From assembly GCF_030247195.1 (NCBI RefSeq), contig NC_080671.1:196774676-196838675 (forward strand): DNA of 64,000 nt, written 5' to 3'. This DNA is from Topomyia yanbarensis (Eukaryota; Arthropoda; Insecta; Diptera; Culicidae). The position numbers were made by a program, and so were the translations under genes. The notes below the pieces were generated by a model, which searched no databases, was not told where the DNA came from, and worked only from the letters and a program-made list of their open reading frames with translations. Shown one piece after another: positions 23,419-33,185 of this stretch (its first letter is position 1; each line of letters begins with the position of its first letter).

Positions 23419-23650
23419 GGGGATGCTATATTTAACATTGCCGCATTCGGCAATGTGCTGCATGTTATTCCGTGAAATGAATAATTCAGCTTGGCTGATA
23501 GTTTGGATATAATCAGCACGCAATGTTTGATATGATGCAAATTCTGCCAAATTGAGTTCTATCTGCACTTTTAATAGCTGTTCTCCTCCCCGAATGGTTA
23601 GTCTTACGGGACATTTCGAAAAATTAACGGCAATATAGTTCGATCGTCAC
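23419..23650 (-). pseudogene. ORF1 (Gag-like), N-terminal part
   Basis: The minus strand encodes PVRLTIRGGEQLLKVQIELNLAEFASYQTL, then ISQAELFISRNNMQHIAECGNVKYSIP, the start of the folded region of a Jockey/LOA-group ORF1. It ends at the right copy of the 17-bp repeat and resumes after 22795 on the far side. No initiating methionine is evident; the N-terminus is missing or beyond recognition. Confidence 0.65.
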
Positions 23651-24058
23651 GGGGCTGCGTTTTGCTAGGCACTCATCACTATCACACAGTAGCAGACTTC
23701 CCATGAATATCGACAACTTTGTATCTGCTCAAACATGCTTCGTCTCGATGTACAGGTTCGCGTTGAACATCGAACCCAAGCGAACGATGTACAAACTCTA
23801 GTTCAAACATACGTGTACGTACATCGGTTGCATACACAAGAACGATTCGCACAAGGCAAATAAAGATTAACTCTATTGATGATGAGAGTGATAAAGAGAA
23901 TACTGATGCCACGAACCAATGTGTACGCATATCGTGTACATACATAAAGTTCGGCTGTGCAGGCGAACATGTGCACGTGTTTTGGTACGAAACTGCGTGT
24001 TTGAGTTTGTACACAAAGCATGAGTTTAACTCTTGTGAAGGCAAGCTAAAATACTAAC
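23651..24058. other. Unassigned DNA with weak internal symmetry
   Basis: The stretch contains several ACGTGTACGTACATC/GTGTACATACAT phrases in opposing orientation and two minus-strand frames sharing them. The symmetry is too poor to define an element. Confidence 0.35.
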
Positions 24059-25405
24059 GCTAAAAGGCAAGCCGGGCCTCTAAGGCCCGGTAAAATTTTA
24101 TACCCTTTTACAGTAAAAGCATGGAAAATCCAAAGCATATTGATCAATTTTATTCAGAAACACAAACTTTTCGAGCGCTTGCATGATTTCTCTCTTCGAA
24201 TTTATTGGACAATGTAGAACAGACTAAAAAACAACATATAAGCGAAAAATGAAGGGCCGGTAGATAGTTCCAGAATATTTTAAAGGATTCAAAATTAAAG
24301 CTCACGCTTGTAATTACTTGCTATGCTGTATACTAATAAAGTCAAATTCTCATATAAATACGAATCCCTGATGATTACTCACCCTTGGGATTAGCTAGAG
24401 TAAGCATTGGGTAAAGGCAAAAGTTGAAATATGTAAATACATAATTACCACTTTTCGAATGTGTTGAGCAATATCTTGTTTTATCACAAGCTAGAAATGT
24501 AGCCTAAAATCCTCAGATGTATAACTCAATATGAAAGGATTAACGTTGCAGAAGACTGCAAATTGATCCAACTTTGTGGTAAAATGATATTGTAATATAA
24601 TGTTAAATGATGTCCCTCTTTCTCGCATATGTTTAGAATAGGACATTTTCAAAAATTCTTCTAATCTTCGAAGCCAAATAACCTCTAATCAATATGCAAC
24701 TTTCAACAAAGTTGTTCGTTATTAAAAAGGTACACCACCTGAAGTTTTGAGGTATGCAGAGTAACTATGGGAATTTTTATTGAATGTTGATTTCTTGTTT
24801 CCGATTTTCCATATATTTCACCATAGAAACTTCAAAACTATTGTGAGTGATCTAGAGCTATGGGAAAAGCACATAAGTGGCATATGGTTTGTATAGATAA
24901 TTAACACTTGATTTAACAGTTTTCTGAAAAAAGTTCAAAAAAGGTGCCGGTCCAGTATGCGTGCACAGTTCTGGGTGTATTGGAAAGCGTTTACGTGAGA
25001 AAAATTACATGACACAAATAAATGGTAAATGTATTTTAACTTAATCAAAGATAATTTCTTTAAAGCTTAGGAAATATCTGTAAAAACTGAAATGTTTTCA
25101 TCAAAATTGATTTTTGGGGTGCAAATATAGCGCCAGGAATATTAATTGCATCACCCGTATGCACAGTTGATGTCGAAATACCTAGCGAGCCTGCAAAGCC
25201 CACCTTGCCTTTTTGTGCATGTAAAAGGTTTATTCGAATCTGTGAAGCACATCATACGTGATATTTCCGTAATATCTTACTTTTTCAATGAATTTTAGCG
25301 TCAGTTAATGGAATTTACATGCTCAAGCTCTCACTGCATGCATAACGCTTTGTAACTAAGAAATCGATAGCCGCCGGGCCTGGAAGACCCGCGTGCCTTT
25401 TTGAG
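24059..25405. mobile_element. 1.35-kb TIR element, AAAAAGGCAAG family, copy 2
   Basis: The left end, AAAAGGCAAGCCGGGCCTCT then AAGGCCCGG (24062-24090), and the right end, CCGGGCCTGGAAGACCCGCG then TGCCTTTTTGAG (25374-25405), are imperfect inverted repeats of about 30 bp with matching subterminal GGCCCGG boxes. The small element at 1977-2178 shares the terminal phrase. The AT-rich interior has no recognisable transposase, and an extra TTGCCTTTTTG occurs at about 25203. Target duplication not determined. Confidence 0.6.
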
Positions 25406-25984
25406 GGTTAATATGAGCACAGAGCCGGAGCGAACATTGTGTACGATGTTCATTTGGGATGACTGCACAGTAGGTAGGACACGATATATTGTTATTGGAT
25501 ACTTTAGGCTGACGTCACTAATAAACTCGAGTGGTCATTTGTGTCAGTTCGCTTGTGCTGTTTATTTGGACTTAAAACAATTCTTTACGATTTGCTTCGA
25601 GCGAATCTAGTAGTCCACAAATTTTTTCTAAGTCGATGTAAATAGTACTAGTGAACTGTCAAGAAAAGTGAGGTTAACTGTGTCAGTAAAGAACCTAATA
25701 TTGTTTGCGCAGTAGATATCAACCGATTTGATTTGCAAAGTAGACAAAACAATACCCGGGTAGGAAGTTTGTTTGCGTTGTCGGTCACAGCAAATCGCTT
25801 TAGCTTCTGTTCTCAACAAGAGAAGCAGATATACTGACTACATGTTGTTGTACGTCGCGGTTTTGTCATTTTGCGAAAAAGTCCGACAAAATAACGTGTG
25901 TATGAGGATAACATGGAACAGGCTTAAGGGATTACCAAACTGTAGAACACGAAAGAATAGGCTTATTTCGCGAATTTTTCCAGA
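25406..25984. other. Unassigned DNA
   Basis: Contains only short frames, the longest 75 codons (25773-26000, plus), without family resemblance. Confidence 0.4.
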
Positions 25985-26695
25985 TGAAATAACGAGGTGA
26001 ATCGACATTTTGTAAAACTAGATTTATAATGCTGGGTGTGAAACACAAAAGATAATATTTTCAAGCAATTTTGTCACAAAATAGCGACTGTGCAGCGTTT
26101 TTTCATAGGTGCGTCTTTTTGAACAGAGTCCACAGCCGGAAATCTATTTCCTGAAATGGTTAACCGAGAGCCTAAAAACCAAAGTGTTTACGGATCCTTA
26201 TAACAATAGCATGCGATTTACGTAGTATTTTTTTCGATATTTGGATTTTTCGGGAAATGGCGGTCTTTTTATAAAAAGAACACTGAAAAAAGCGGGAACG
26301 GGCATAGCGTAGTCGGTAAATCGATTGCCTTATACGCAGCTGGGTTCGATTCCCAACCCCGCACATAGGATTAGAGATTTTTTCCAAAGAAAATAAATTT
26401 CTCTAACCCAAAAACCTCTATAATTAAAATAAAAAACACTGAAGTGTCGTAAAATTCGTTACAAAATTATTGACTGAAAAAAACTAATTATTAAAAAAAT
26501 AAAATCCTATGTACGACGCTGGAGAAATCAATTCTGGATATACTGCAAAAGTTTCAAAACGACCAAATCATTTGTTCGAGTAACGTTTTCGGCCAGCTCA
26601 AAAAATGTGGTTTCGAGGAAAATGCGGTTAAAGTTTTCAAAATGCTCAGGGTATACATAAGAGTCGTTGGAGCAGAATTGAACATTTGAACATTT
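25985..26695. repeat. Dispersed repeat, copy A (split by a SINE)
   Basis: From GGTGAATCGACATTTTG to GTCGTTG.. the sequence aligns in the same orientation with 30650-31170. Shared landmarks are AATCTATTTCCTGA/AATCTATCTCCCGT, TTTTTTCGATATTTGG/TTTTTTCGATATTTTGG, ATCCTRYGTACG/CCTGCGTACC, GAATATACTG and CATTTGYTCGAGT. Once the 147-bp SINE at 26288-26434 is set aside the two copies are colinear. No protein is encoded. It is probably part of a larger, unclassified mobile element. Confidence 0.7.
26288..26434 (+). mobile_element. tRNA-derived SINE, Feilai-like, with 9-bp TSD
   Basis: A tRNA-related head begins GCGGGAACGGGCATAGCG at 26292. It has a polymerase III box A (TAGCGTAGTCGG) and box B (GGTTCGATTCC) and closes with CCCCGC. 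The body contains TAGAGATTTTTTCC, TTTCTCTAACCC and CCTCTATAATTAAAAT, then an A-rich tail. AACACTGAA flanks it at 26279-26287 and 26435-26443. Wording and layout match the Feilai family of Aedes. Copy B of the surrounding repeat (30.65-31.17 kb) lacks it and so serves as an empty site. Confidence 0.88.
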
Positions 26696-27026
26696 AGCAA
26701 TTATTGGTGCCTGTGGTTCCAAACATCTATCCAAAGGATACTGGATAAAGCTTTCAAAACGTCGACTTCACTCATATTCAGGCAGGGGAGACTGAAATTC
26801 TACGATTGTAATGTCCACGAAATTCTCGATAATGATGATGTCAACGTTGCAGTTCAGACCTTCTCCAATGTTATGAGCTATGCTATCGATCAATATGTAC
26901 CCAAAAGAAGCGGCCTTCAATCCAAGCATCCAGTGTGGCAAACTGCCGACCTGAGACGATTAAAAGCGATTGAAGGAGCCGCTCTGAAGAAGTACTTCAA
27001 GTTTGTAGGCCACGTGCTGTGACAAT

Positions 27027-27039
27027 ACTACGTGCATGT
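27027..27039. repeat. 13-bp target-site duplication, left copy
   Basis: ACTACGTGCATGT, repeated exactly at 27488-27500 around the 448-bp insert. Confidence 0.85.
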
Positions 27040-27487
27040 ACAGTCAATTTTCAACCATCAAAGACATCGGTCACGATACTCAGTGTGCTCCTGCTTCTGT
27101 CCGAGCCAGTGTAAAGCGAACGAGAAAAAAAACAGTTACTTGTGCGCATTGTCTGAAGAGCAAAGGAAACCGTTATTTTAATTCTTGCGTGATCTATCAA
27201 GATGACTGAGTCTGATCGCGAGTATCAAGGCAGTAATCAAGATGATGATACGGGCGTAAACGATATTGGGAGAGACGTGGATAGCCCCCAAGTTGACGAG
27301 AGAAGGACCATCTTCCCGACGCGAAAAAAGATCTCCGCTCGCAAAAGCAAGTTGCGCGCACGGAATCTTACGGGCTCACATAAAATTCATCGTAATTTTT
27401 TATTTTTTACATTTTGTAAATATATGAAATACTCATGGCTCCACTAAGCTAACGCATTGAGCCGTGTCAAATAAACGAATAAAAAAA
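27040..27487 (+). mobile_element. 448-bp internally deleted Jockey-type element
   Basis: The insert starts ACAGTCAATTTTCAACC and soon contains CTCAGTGTGC, which resembles the initiator-type start of Jockey internal promoters. It has a short ORF1 start and ends with AACGCATTGAGCCGTGTCAA, then ATAAACGAAT and eight A. That tail matches the minus-strand element at 21976-21999. A 13-bp duplication, ACTACGTGCATGT, flanks it. It carries the 5' UTR, the first codons of ORF1 and the 3' UTR, but not the rest of ORF1 or any of ORF2. It was therefore mobilised by an enzyme from another copy. Confidence 0.82.
27202..27447 (+). CDS. Truncated ORF1 of the deleted Jockey-type element
   Basis: An 81-codon frame starts at the first ATG after the 5' UTR. 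It encodes an acidic start (MTESDREYQGSNQDDDTG), then a basic stretch (ARKSKLRARNLTG), before running into the 3' UTR (NFLFFTFCKYM...). The acidic then basic beginning suits Jockey-group ORF1 N-termini. The fold and zinc-knuckle regions are absent, so no Gag function is expected. Confidence 0.4.
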   Translation: MTESDREYQGSNQDDDTGVNDIGRDVDSPQVDERRTIFPTRKKISARKSKLRARNLTGSHKIHRNFLFFTFCKYMKYSWLH

Positions 27488-27500
27488 ACTACGTGCATGT
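27488..27500. repeat. 13-bp target-site duplication, right copy
   Basis: Exact copy of ACTACGTGCATGT (27027-27039), after which the CR1-like reading resumes. Confidence 0.85.
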
Positions 27501-28330
27501 TAACTAAATCTATAAAAAGACATCAAACCGTTGCCATGTCGATTACTTGCGAAAACTTGTAACGTAAATTGAAGACCGAACCCAAAGCATTCTGCAAGCA
27601 TGTAAACGAGCAAAGAAGGGAATTCGAATTGGCTTCAACGATGAGCTATGGAAGGCGTATGAGCTCTAGTTCACAAGAGATTTGCAAACTATTCTCTGAA
27701 AAGTTCGCGAGTGTTTTCTCCAACGAGAAAACTGGCACCAACCCAGGTTTCACGCGCGGCACTTAACGTACCTCAATCATACCAGTCTTTGAACTCTATC
27801 AATATCGATAATAATATGGAACAAATGGCGATCCGCAAAATAAAGGCTTCAACCCCGGCAGGCCCAGATGGTATACCAACTATCATTCTTACAAAATGCG
27901 CTGACCGTCTAATAGCCGTAAGCACAAAGCCGTACTAACTGTTTTTAAACCGGACTAACTTTTAAACGGGCCTAAAATATTTGGTAAGCTTTAATCATAT
28001 ATGGCTGCGTTCTGAACTGCGTTACACGTCAATGTTAAAAAACAACAAATTCAAGTTAAAGAAAATAAGTAAATTCATTCCGATATTTTCTTGCAGTAAA
28101 ATAGCTTTTCTTCGTCAAATATCTCGTACCATAGGGTTTGAGAACAATTTTGTCAACTTGTTGCCGATATGTTTCTGAACATAGAACTTTAACGTGTTGG
28201 ATAGTTGAAAGTTGACCGATGATGTGCAGTACTTTGTAGTGACATAATATGCACAAAAGAAAATAAATTGATATACATATGGATGTTTTTATTCAGTTTG
28301 AATAGGCGCTCGTCGAGTTAGAGGTGGCTA

Positions 28331-28482
28331 AACTACAGACACTTTATACACAGACTAGCGAAGTGTCAAAAATTGCAGCCAAACGGACTGTCAAAAAGTG
28401 CAACCAAAGGAGCATGAGGGTTTTGGTTGCTAGTTTTACTGTTTTTCTCTCCGCTAGTCTGTTATATAAAGTGTCTGTAGGT
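28331..28482. mobile_element. 152-bp MITE with TA target site
   Basis: AACTACAGACACTTTATA... on the left pairs with ...TATAAAGTGTCTGTAGGT on the right. The inner AGACTAGCG/CGCTAGTCT also pair. TA lies outside both ends (28329-28330 and 28483-28484). Size, hairpin form and TA target fit a Tc1/mariner-type nonautonomous element. Confidence 0.8.
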
Positions 28483-28500
28483 TAAACCATCGGTTGTAAT

Positions 28501-28768
28501 TGGTGCCATGATAGTTATTTCTCGACAAAAATATGATTACTGGTTAAAACCCAACTGTCAAAATTCTCTTTGAAGGGAAATTCCGGACAAACCGTCGCTG
28601 GTTAAACACAGTTCATAGCAGTTAATGGAAGAGAATTTTTTTTCTCTTTTGTTTACTGCCAACATCTGTGATTGGTGAGTAACGGTTTGTCCGGAATTCC
28701 CTTTCAAAGAGAATTTTGACAGTTGGCTTTTAAGCTGGAATTATATGTTTGTCGGGATTTCATACTTT
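28501..28768. mobile_element. Hairpin MITE with TIRs of about 90 bp
   Basis: The stretch 28521-28593 pairs with 28682-28755. The core is CAACTGTCAAAATTCTCTTT on the left against AAAGAGAATTTTGACAGTTG on the right, followed inward by TTCCGGACAAACCGT and its complement. Pairing weakens outward (CTCGACAAAAATAT against ATATGTTTGTCGGG). The central loop is about 90 bp. No coding potential, and the target duplication is not certain. Confidence 0.8.
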
Positions 28769-30649
28769 GATTAAATAATTGGTTAAAATATTTCAATTTG
28801 AATTTAAAATGAACTGTGAGTGTTATTCTAATTGAACATGATACCTATCGACGTGGGGGAGAACATTTATTTTCGTTTCAAGTGAATTTTCACAAGTTTG
28901 GAATAAAGATCAATTATCAATGAGGGTCTGCGAATTAAAATTATACACGTTTTTCAGCGAGGTTTAAATAAAAAGAAAACAAAGATCAAACAGAAAATTA
29001 AACTTTGACAGAATGATCATTTATATTCTTGAGCGTTTTTTTTTTGCACTGTGGCAGACAGAATATAGATATATTTCTATAATGCATCAATGCAAATTGG
29101 AACGATTTATGCCAAAAATCGAAATAAATATATTGATCACCGTTGTGTTCACAGTAAATTTCAAAACATTTTGTATTCAGAAGTTTTATGTGATTTCATT
29201 CTTATTGGAACATTGCACATATTTAAAATCTATTATTTACTCTTAGCTTAGGGTATTTGTGGAGCTAATTTCTAAGCTGTTAACATTCTGATTCAATTTG
29301 CTAACGACCAGTGTAAGTAAATTCATAAAATATTGCATTTTACGATCTATATCCAATTGTCATTTGTTTGGATCTATCCCCTAAAAACAATAATTTTCTT
29401 TCGTTATTTACTTTCTTTGATGTGTGATACAATAGATATATGGGCAATCATTCGTGAAAATATGTTATCGATTTATATTAACGAATTAAATGGTCCCGCT
29501 TATTCCCGCTAGATAAGCAAAAAGAAAAGAATCAAAACAATTCTTATTGTAGTTCTCTTTCTAATTCACAAAAACAACTTTAATCTGAATTGATTGAATA
29601 GATCTCAATTTATCTAAACGTGCTCTACTATAACCCTTTGATGTGCAATTGGAATCAAGCGTGTAGAGAGAAGGAAAGAACGAGGAAATAAAAAAAATGC
29701 GGGTAGATAAACACGGTAAAAAAACTTTACACATTTTATGAGCCTTCAAAAAATGGGTATTTTATTGCTTATAACCATTGGTGCTTTTTATTCATTTCAC
29801 AACTACTCGATGAGATAATGTCAATGGATATACTGATCTTAATAATGAGTTAAAAGTCATTAAGAATTATTTTAAGCGAGTTAACCTGCAAACTAAGGTT
29901 CGTAGCGGAAGCTGCAAATTACCGGCCTGCATGTTTAAACTACTGAGGATGTTGCAAATATGCGTTTGGCATTTTTAGAGCAGCCAAAAGATCCAGCCAT
30001 TAAAAATATATCCAGTTGGCGGTTTTATTTTGTTAAGTAGTTAAGGAGACAATAATGTGAAATGAATGTTATTTTATGTTTTTTTTTAATTCAGAAATAA
30101 TTCTATTGACAGAATTTTTTCATTCTGGCGCGATTTTCATGAATGGATATTTTTCACGCGATTTGTTGTAACAGGTCTGCGAAAAATAAAGGGTAAAACA
30201 TACCCAGGTTGACGTACAAAAGCTGTATTCATTTATGGATACGAACTCTTTACCCACTAAATGGGTTATTCCACTTTTATTGAAAATGCGTAGTTTTCTA
30301 CGCATTAATTGGTATTTTATTTTATTAGTGTAGTTCGACAGTGCTTGTCTTTCCTACCTGATAAACTGGCTTATTTATTGCCATCTTTATTGCGAGCAAA
30401 GAAAGCCATATTTATCCAGAAGAAAGCCGAAGAGAGGATTGAAAATAACGAAATGTATGCAAGAGAAGCATGACAATTTTTTGCATATTTTTGTCTTCTT
30501 CCGGTAACATGATGCTGCTATTTGCATTGCTGCGTTCTGATCAGCAATACACGGCTATGTTAAAAAACTGTACAATAAAGTTAATTTAAAATTCACTGTT
30601 TATGCCATTTAATAGTCTGATTATTTCGAGAATTTTTTTATTGCTCAAT
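28769..30649. other. Unassigned AT-rich DNA
   Basis: No gene or element boundary recognised. A short ATGTATGCAAGAG phrase at about 30453 recurs at about 33019, and GCTGCGTTCTGA at 30529 recurs from 28003. These stretches are probably decayed repeats. Confidence 0.4.
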
Positions 30650-31175
30650 AAAATGGTGAATCGACATCTTGTTGAATGGGATTTATAACATAAGTATTGT
30701 ATCAAATAAAATAATTTCTTCGAGCAATTTCATCACAAGATGGCGGCTCTGCAGCATTTTCACGTCATGCGCGTTTTTTTTGGAAGGGGTCCACGGTCGA
30801 AAATCTATCTCCCGTGATTTTTGACCTGGCGCCAAAAACTAAAGTTTTTCTGATTGCTTATGTCAATAGCGATGTACGTAGGATTTTTTCGATATTTTGG
30901 TTTTAAGAGAAATGGCGCAATTTTGAGTGAAAAAACATAGAGAATGTCATAAAAATCTACACAAAATCGTTATTCAATAAAAAGGTAAGCAATAAACAAT
31001 TTAATCCTGCGTACCTGACTAGAAAAATCAATTTTGAATATACTGTGAAAATTTCAAAGCGACCAAAAATCATTTGCTCGAGTTACATTTCCGGCCAGTG
31101 GTTTCGAGAAAAACGCGGTTAAAGTTTGCAGTACACATGGGTTATACATAAGAGGCGTTGCGGCAAAATTGAAAA
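30650..31175. repeat. Dispersed repeat, copy B
   Basis: Colinear with 25985-26695 in the same orientation, starting GGTGAATCGACATCTTG. It lacks the SINE found in copy A: the corresponding place near 30927 reads GAGTGAAAAAACATAGAGAA. Confidence 0.7.
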
Positions 31176-33070
31176 TTATATTTTTGAATTGTTTTCGTTC
31201 TCCATGTTTTGGGATATCATTTTTTACATCCTAAAGCACATTTTAGACTAATAAATAAAAAATCAATTGTTTTAAAATTCTACAGTGGAGTAACCGCTTA
31301 AACAATTTATTATTTAAGATCCATAATTGACTAAAACGTTATTTTGCTAATAATGGTGTATACTATCGAGAACGTTATAGAGTTGTATTGTTAGGCGCTA
31401 GCCACTCCAAGGGCTTGAAGAGCGTCTCTAACATTACACTTAGTAGTTTGTCAGTTCAGCCAAATCTGACTGTTCCAAATTAAATCAAATGCTTATAGAA
31501 AAAGAGTGGAAGCTTACATCTTTTGAAAAGTTTGTATCAGTTGCTGTTGTGCAACACATGAAAAATGCCATAAAATTTTTTTATTTGCTTCAGATAATTA
31601 TGTCGTCCATGGAATGGAAATCTGAAATTTTAGCCTGGTGGGGCTTATTATACCATCCTACCCAACTAGTCTACTAACCATGCATATAGAATTTGGCAGA
31701 CCTACTTTGCTGAAAATGAAGTAATTCAAATTATCAGCACGATTATCCAATAATGCTTGAAATACCAAAAGTCCAGTAATTTTAATTAATAAAAATTATA
31801 ATTAGTTACTTCCTATAGTCTGCCATCTGTCTGATAATGAATTGATAATTATAAATTTACAAATTGAACCTGGTACTGGATGCAGACAAAATTTCTTGGA
31901 CCAATCGTTCTGAATTATGCACAATTCTTCTTCTTCTTCACATCATTGCCCAGGCAACTACAAGAGCTTTTTGCAAACTGCTAAATATTATTATTTTACA
32001 ATAACATGTTAATCGTTGTTTTAGCAGTAATCGGATTTTGGTTTCAAAATACTACGAAAAAATCGAAAATCGACCAAAAAATAAAAGCTCCCTTAATTAC
32101 TTGTGAAATGCTGTGAAAACAACTGTGCAAATCTCTCAACGTTTGTCCAGTAGATTTTGAGTTATGGTATATACCGCAAAACAAGATTTCGATGTGGCGC
32201 ATGACTGAAAAGACAAAGAATCTTTCCACCCCCTTAAGTTCCGACACGATTCAAGCGATTTTTCCGTATTCAACTTTTTGCGTCATTTTGCCAAGTCATC
32301 TGTCTAGTCTCAGCTTTCACAGCTCTTTCATACCCTGTGCGTATCTGTTCTATCATAAAGAATTAAACTAAAATTTGTACTACAGCGGAAATGCAAATAG
32401 TACAAGATATGCTAAAAAAATTATAAATTACGAAACAATACAAGCAAGCTCCGATAACATTTAAATAACGATCAAAATGAGAATATTTGTAACAGTTTGT
32501 TTGCCGTCATATTTAAAAGTGTTACTTAGGCTATATGACATGGCTTCATTTACAATTTTTATTCAATCTTAGTTTTGAACTCTTTCAAAAGCAGTAAAAA
32601 TATAAATAAACTTCCACTTTCTTATGGTGTTCTTTGTGAGAAGATACAACTAGAAAAGAGAACAAATTGTGATTATATATTTTTTTCCTAATGTAAAAAT
32701 AACTAAAAAATTTCGAGCAAATTAAACTTCACTCATTTTGATAGCCATAGGTAAACTAACGAACGAAAACAATTTTCATCTCTGAATCCAATTATAAAAT
32801 TTCGTCCGTCAGTTTGATTCGACTTCTGCTAACCTGCAATATAACTCTTCGATGTGGCGTTTTGAAATGAGCGTGTAGCACCTTCTAGATATAGGACGAT
32901 AAAGAATATTGAAAAAAATGCATTTAAAATTCGATTACACCTGTTTTTCGTACGGGATAAAACTTGCTTACTTGCCCTCATATGGTTTGTGTGCAACATG
33001 GGCCATAATGTAGATAGATGTATGCAAGAGGAACATGGCGGCCTTTTACACTGTTTTCATTTGGCTTCAG
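31176..33070. other. Unassigned AT-rich DNA
   Basis: No recognisable coding sequence or repeat end. A (TTC)n tract lies at about 31927-31940. Confidence 0.4.
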
Positions 33071-33185
33071 GATGCAGCCATTTCTGCAATGACAGGTACT
33101 AACGTCTTAGGCCGGACTAAACTCAGGCCTAAAATCAAAGATAGTACCGTGTGGCGGTACCAACAAGATTCAAGCTTACCGCTAT

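Larger units (their letters stand above)
21958..23650 (-). mobile_element. Jockey-type element reduced to ORF1 plus 3' tail
   Basis: Read on the minus strand, a Gag-like ORF1 (about 23640 down to 22059) is followed after only about 70-100 bp by a 3' tail, GCGTTGAGTAGTGTC then GTCAAATAAACAG (21976-21999). The 27040-27487 insert has an almost identical tail. No endonuclease or reverse transcriptase (expected about 2.7 kb) lies between them, so ORF2 is absent rather than decayed. A 607-bp insert flanked by a 17-bp direct repeat interrupts ORF1 at 22812-23418. Start and end are estimates; no element-level TSD was found. Confidence 0.65.
26740..27915 (+). pseudogene. CR1-like retrotransposon ORF2, 5' half (split by an insert)
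   Basis: The plus strand reads VNVAVQTFSNVMSYAIDQYV PKRSGLQ..., the linker between endonuclease and reverse transcriptase in CR1/T1/Q-type elements. After the insert at 27040-27487 it continues TEPKAFCKHVNEQRREFELA and SSSQEICKLFSEKFASVFSN. It then reads MAIRKIKASTPAGPDGIPTIILTKCADRLIA, which is RT motif 1 (...GPDGIP...). It breaks off at about 27915, and RT motif 2 onward resumes at about 33186. Frameshifts and stops show it is dead. The unbroken alignment across both gaps identifies a single original element. Confidence 0.8.
27916..33185. mobile_element. About 5.3 kb of inserted repeats splitting the CR1-like ORF2
   Basis: The RT reading stops with CADRLIA at about 27915 and continues with VNLFAICFKLSLTTGAFPELW from about 33186, the normal next residues of the same domain. 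Both edges carry a related phrase in direct orientation: CCGGACTAACTTTTAAACGG then GCCTAAAAT at 27951, and GCCGGACTAAACTCAGGCCT then AAAAT at 33111. A further phrase, GCTGCGTTCTGA, occurs at 28003 and 30529. Inside are two MITEs and copy B of the dispersed repeat. No transposase or RT was recognised, so whether this is one insertion or several nested ones is unresolved. Confidence 0.6.

Noticed and set aside
23740..24020. Possible palindromic MITE built on ACGTGTACGTACATC phrases
   Set aside because: Matching between the two halves is too short and scattered to define ends.
26292..26362. Possible tRNA gene with good A and B boxes
   Set aside because: The cloverleaf is not intact, an SINE body and A-rich tail follow, and a target duplication flanks it; it is a tRNA-derived SINE.
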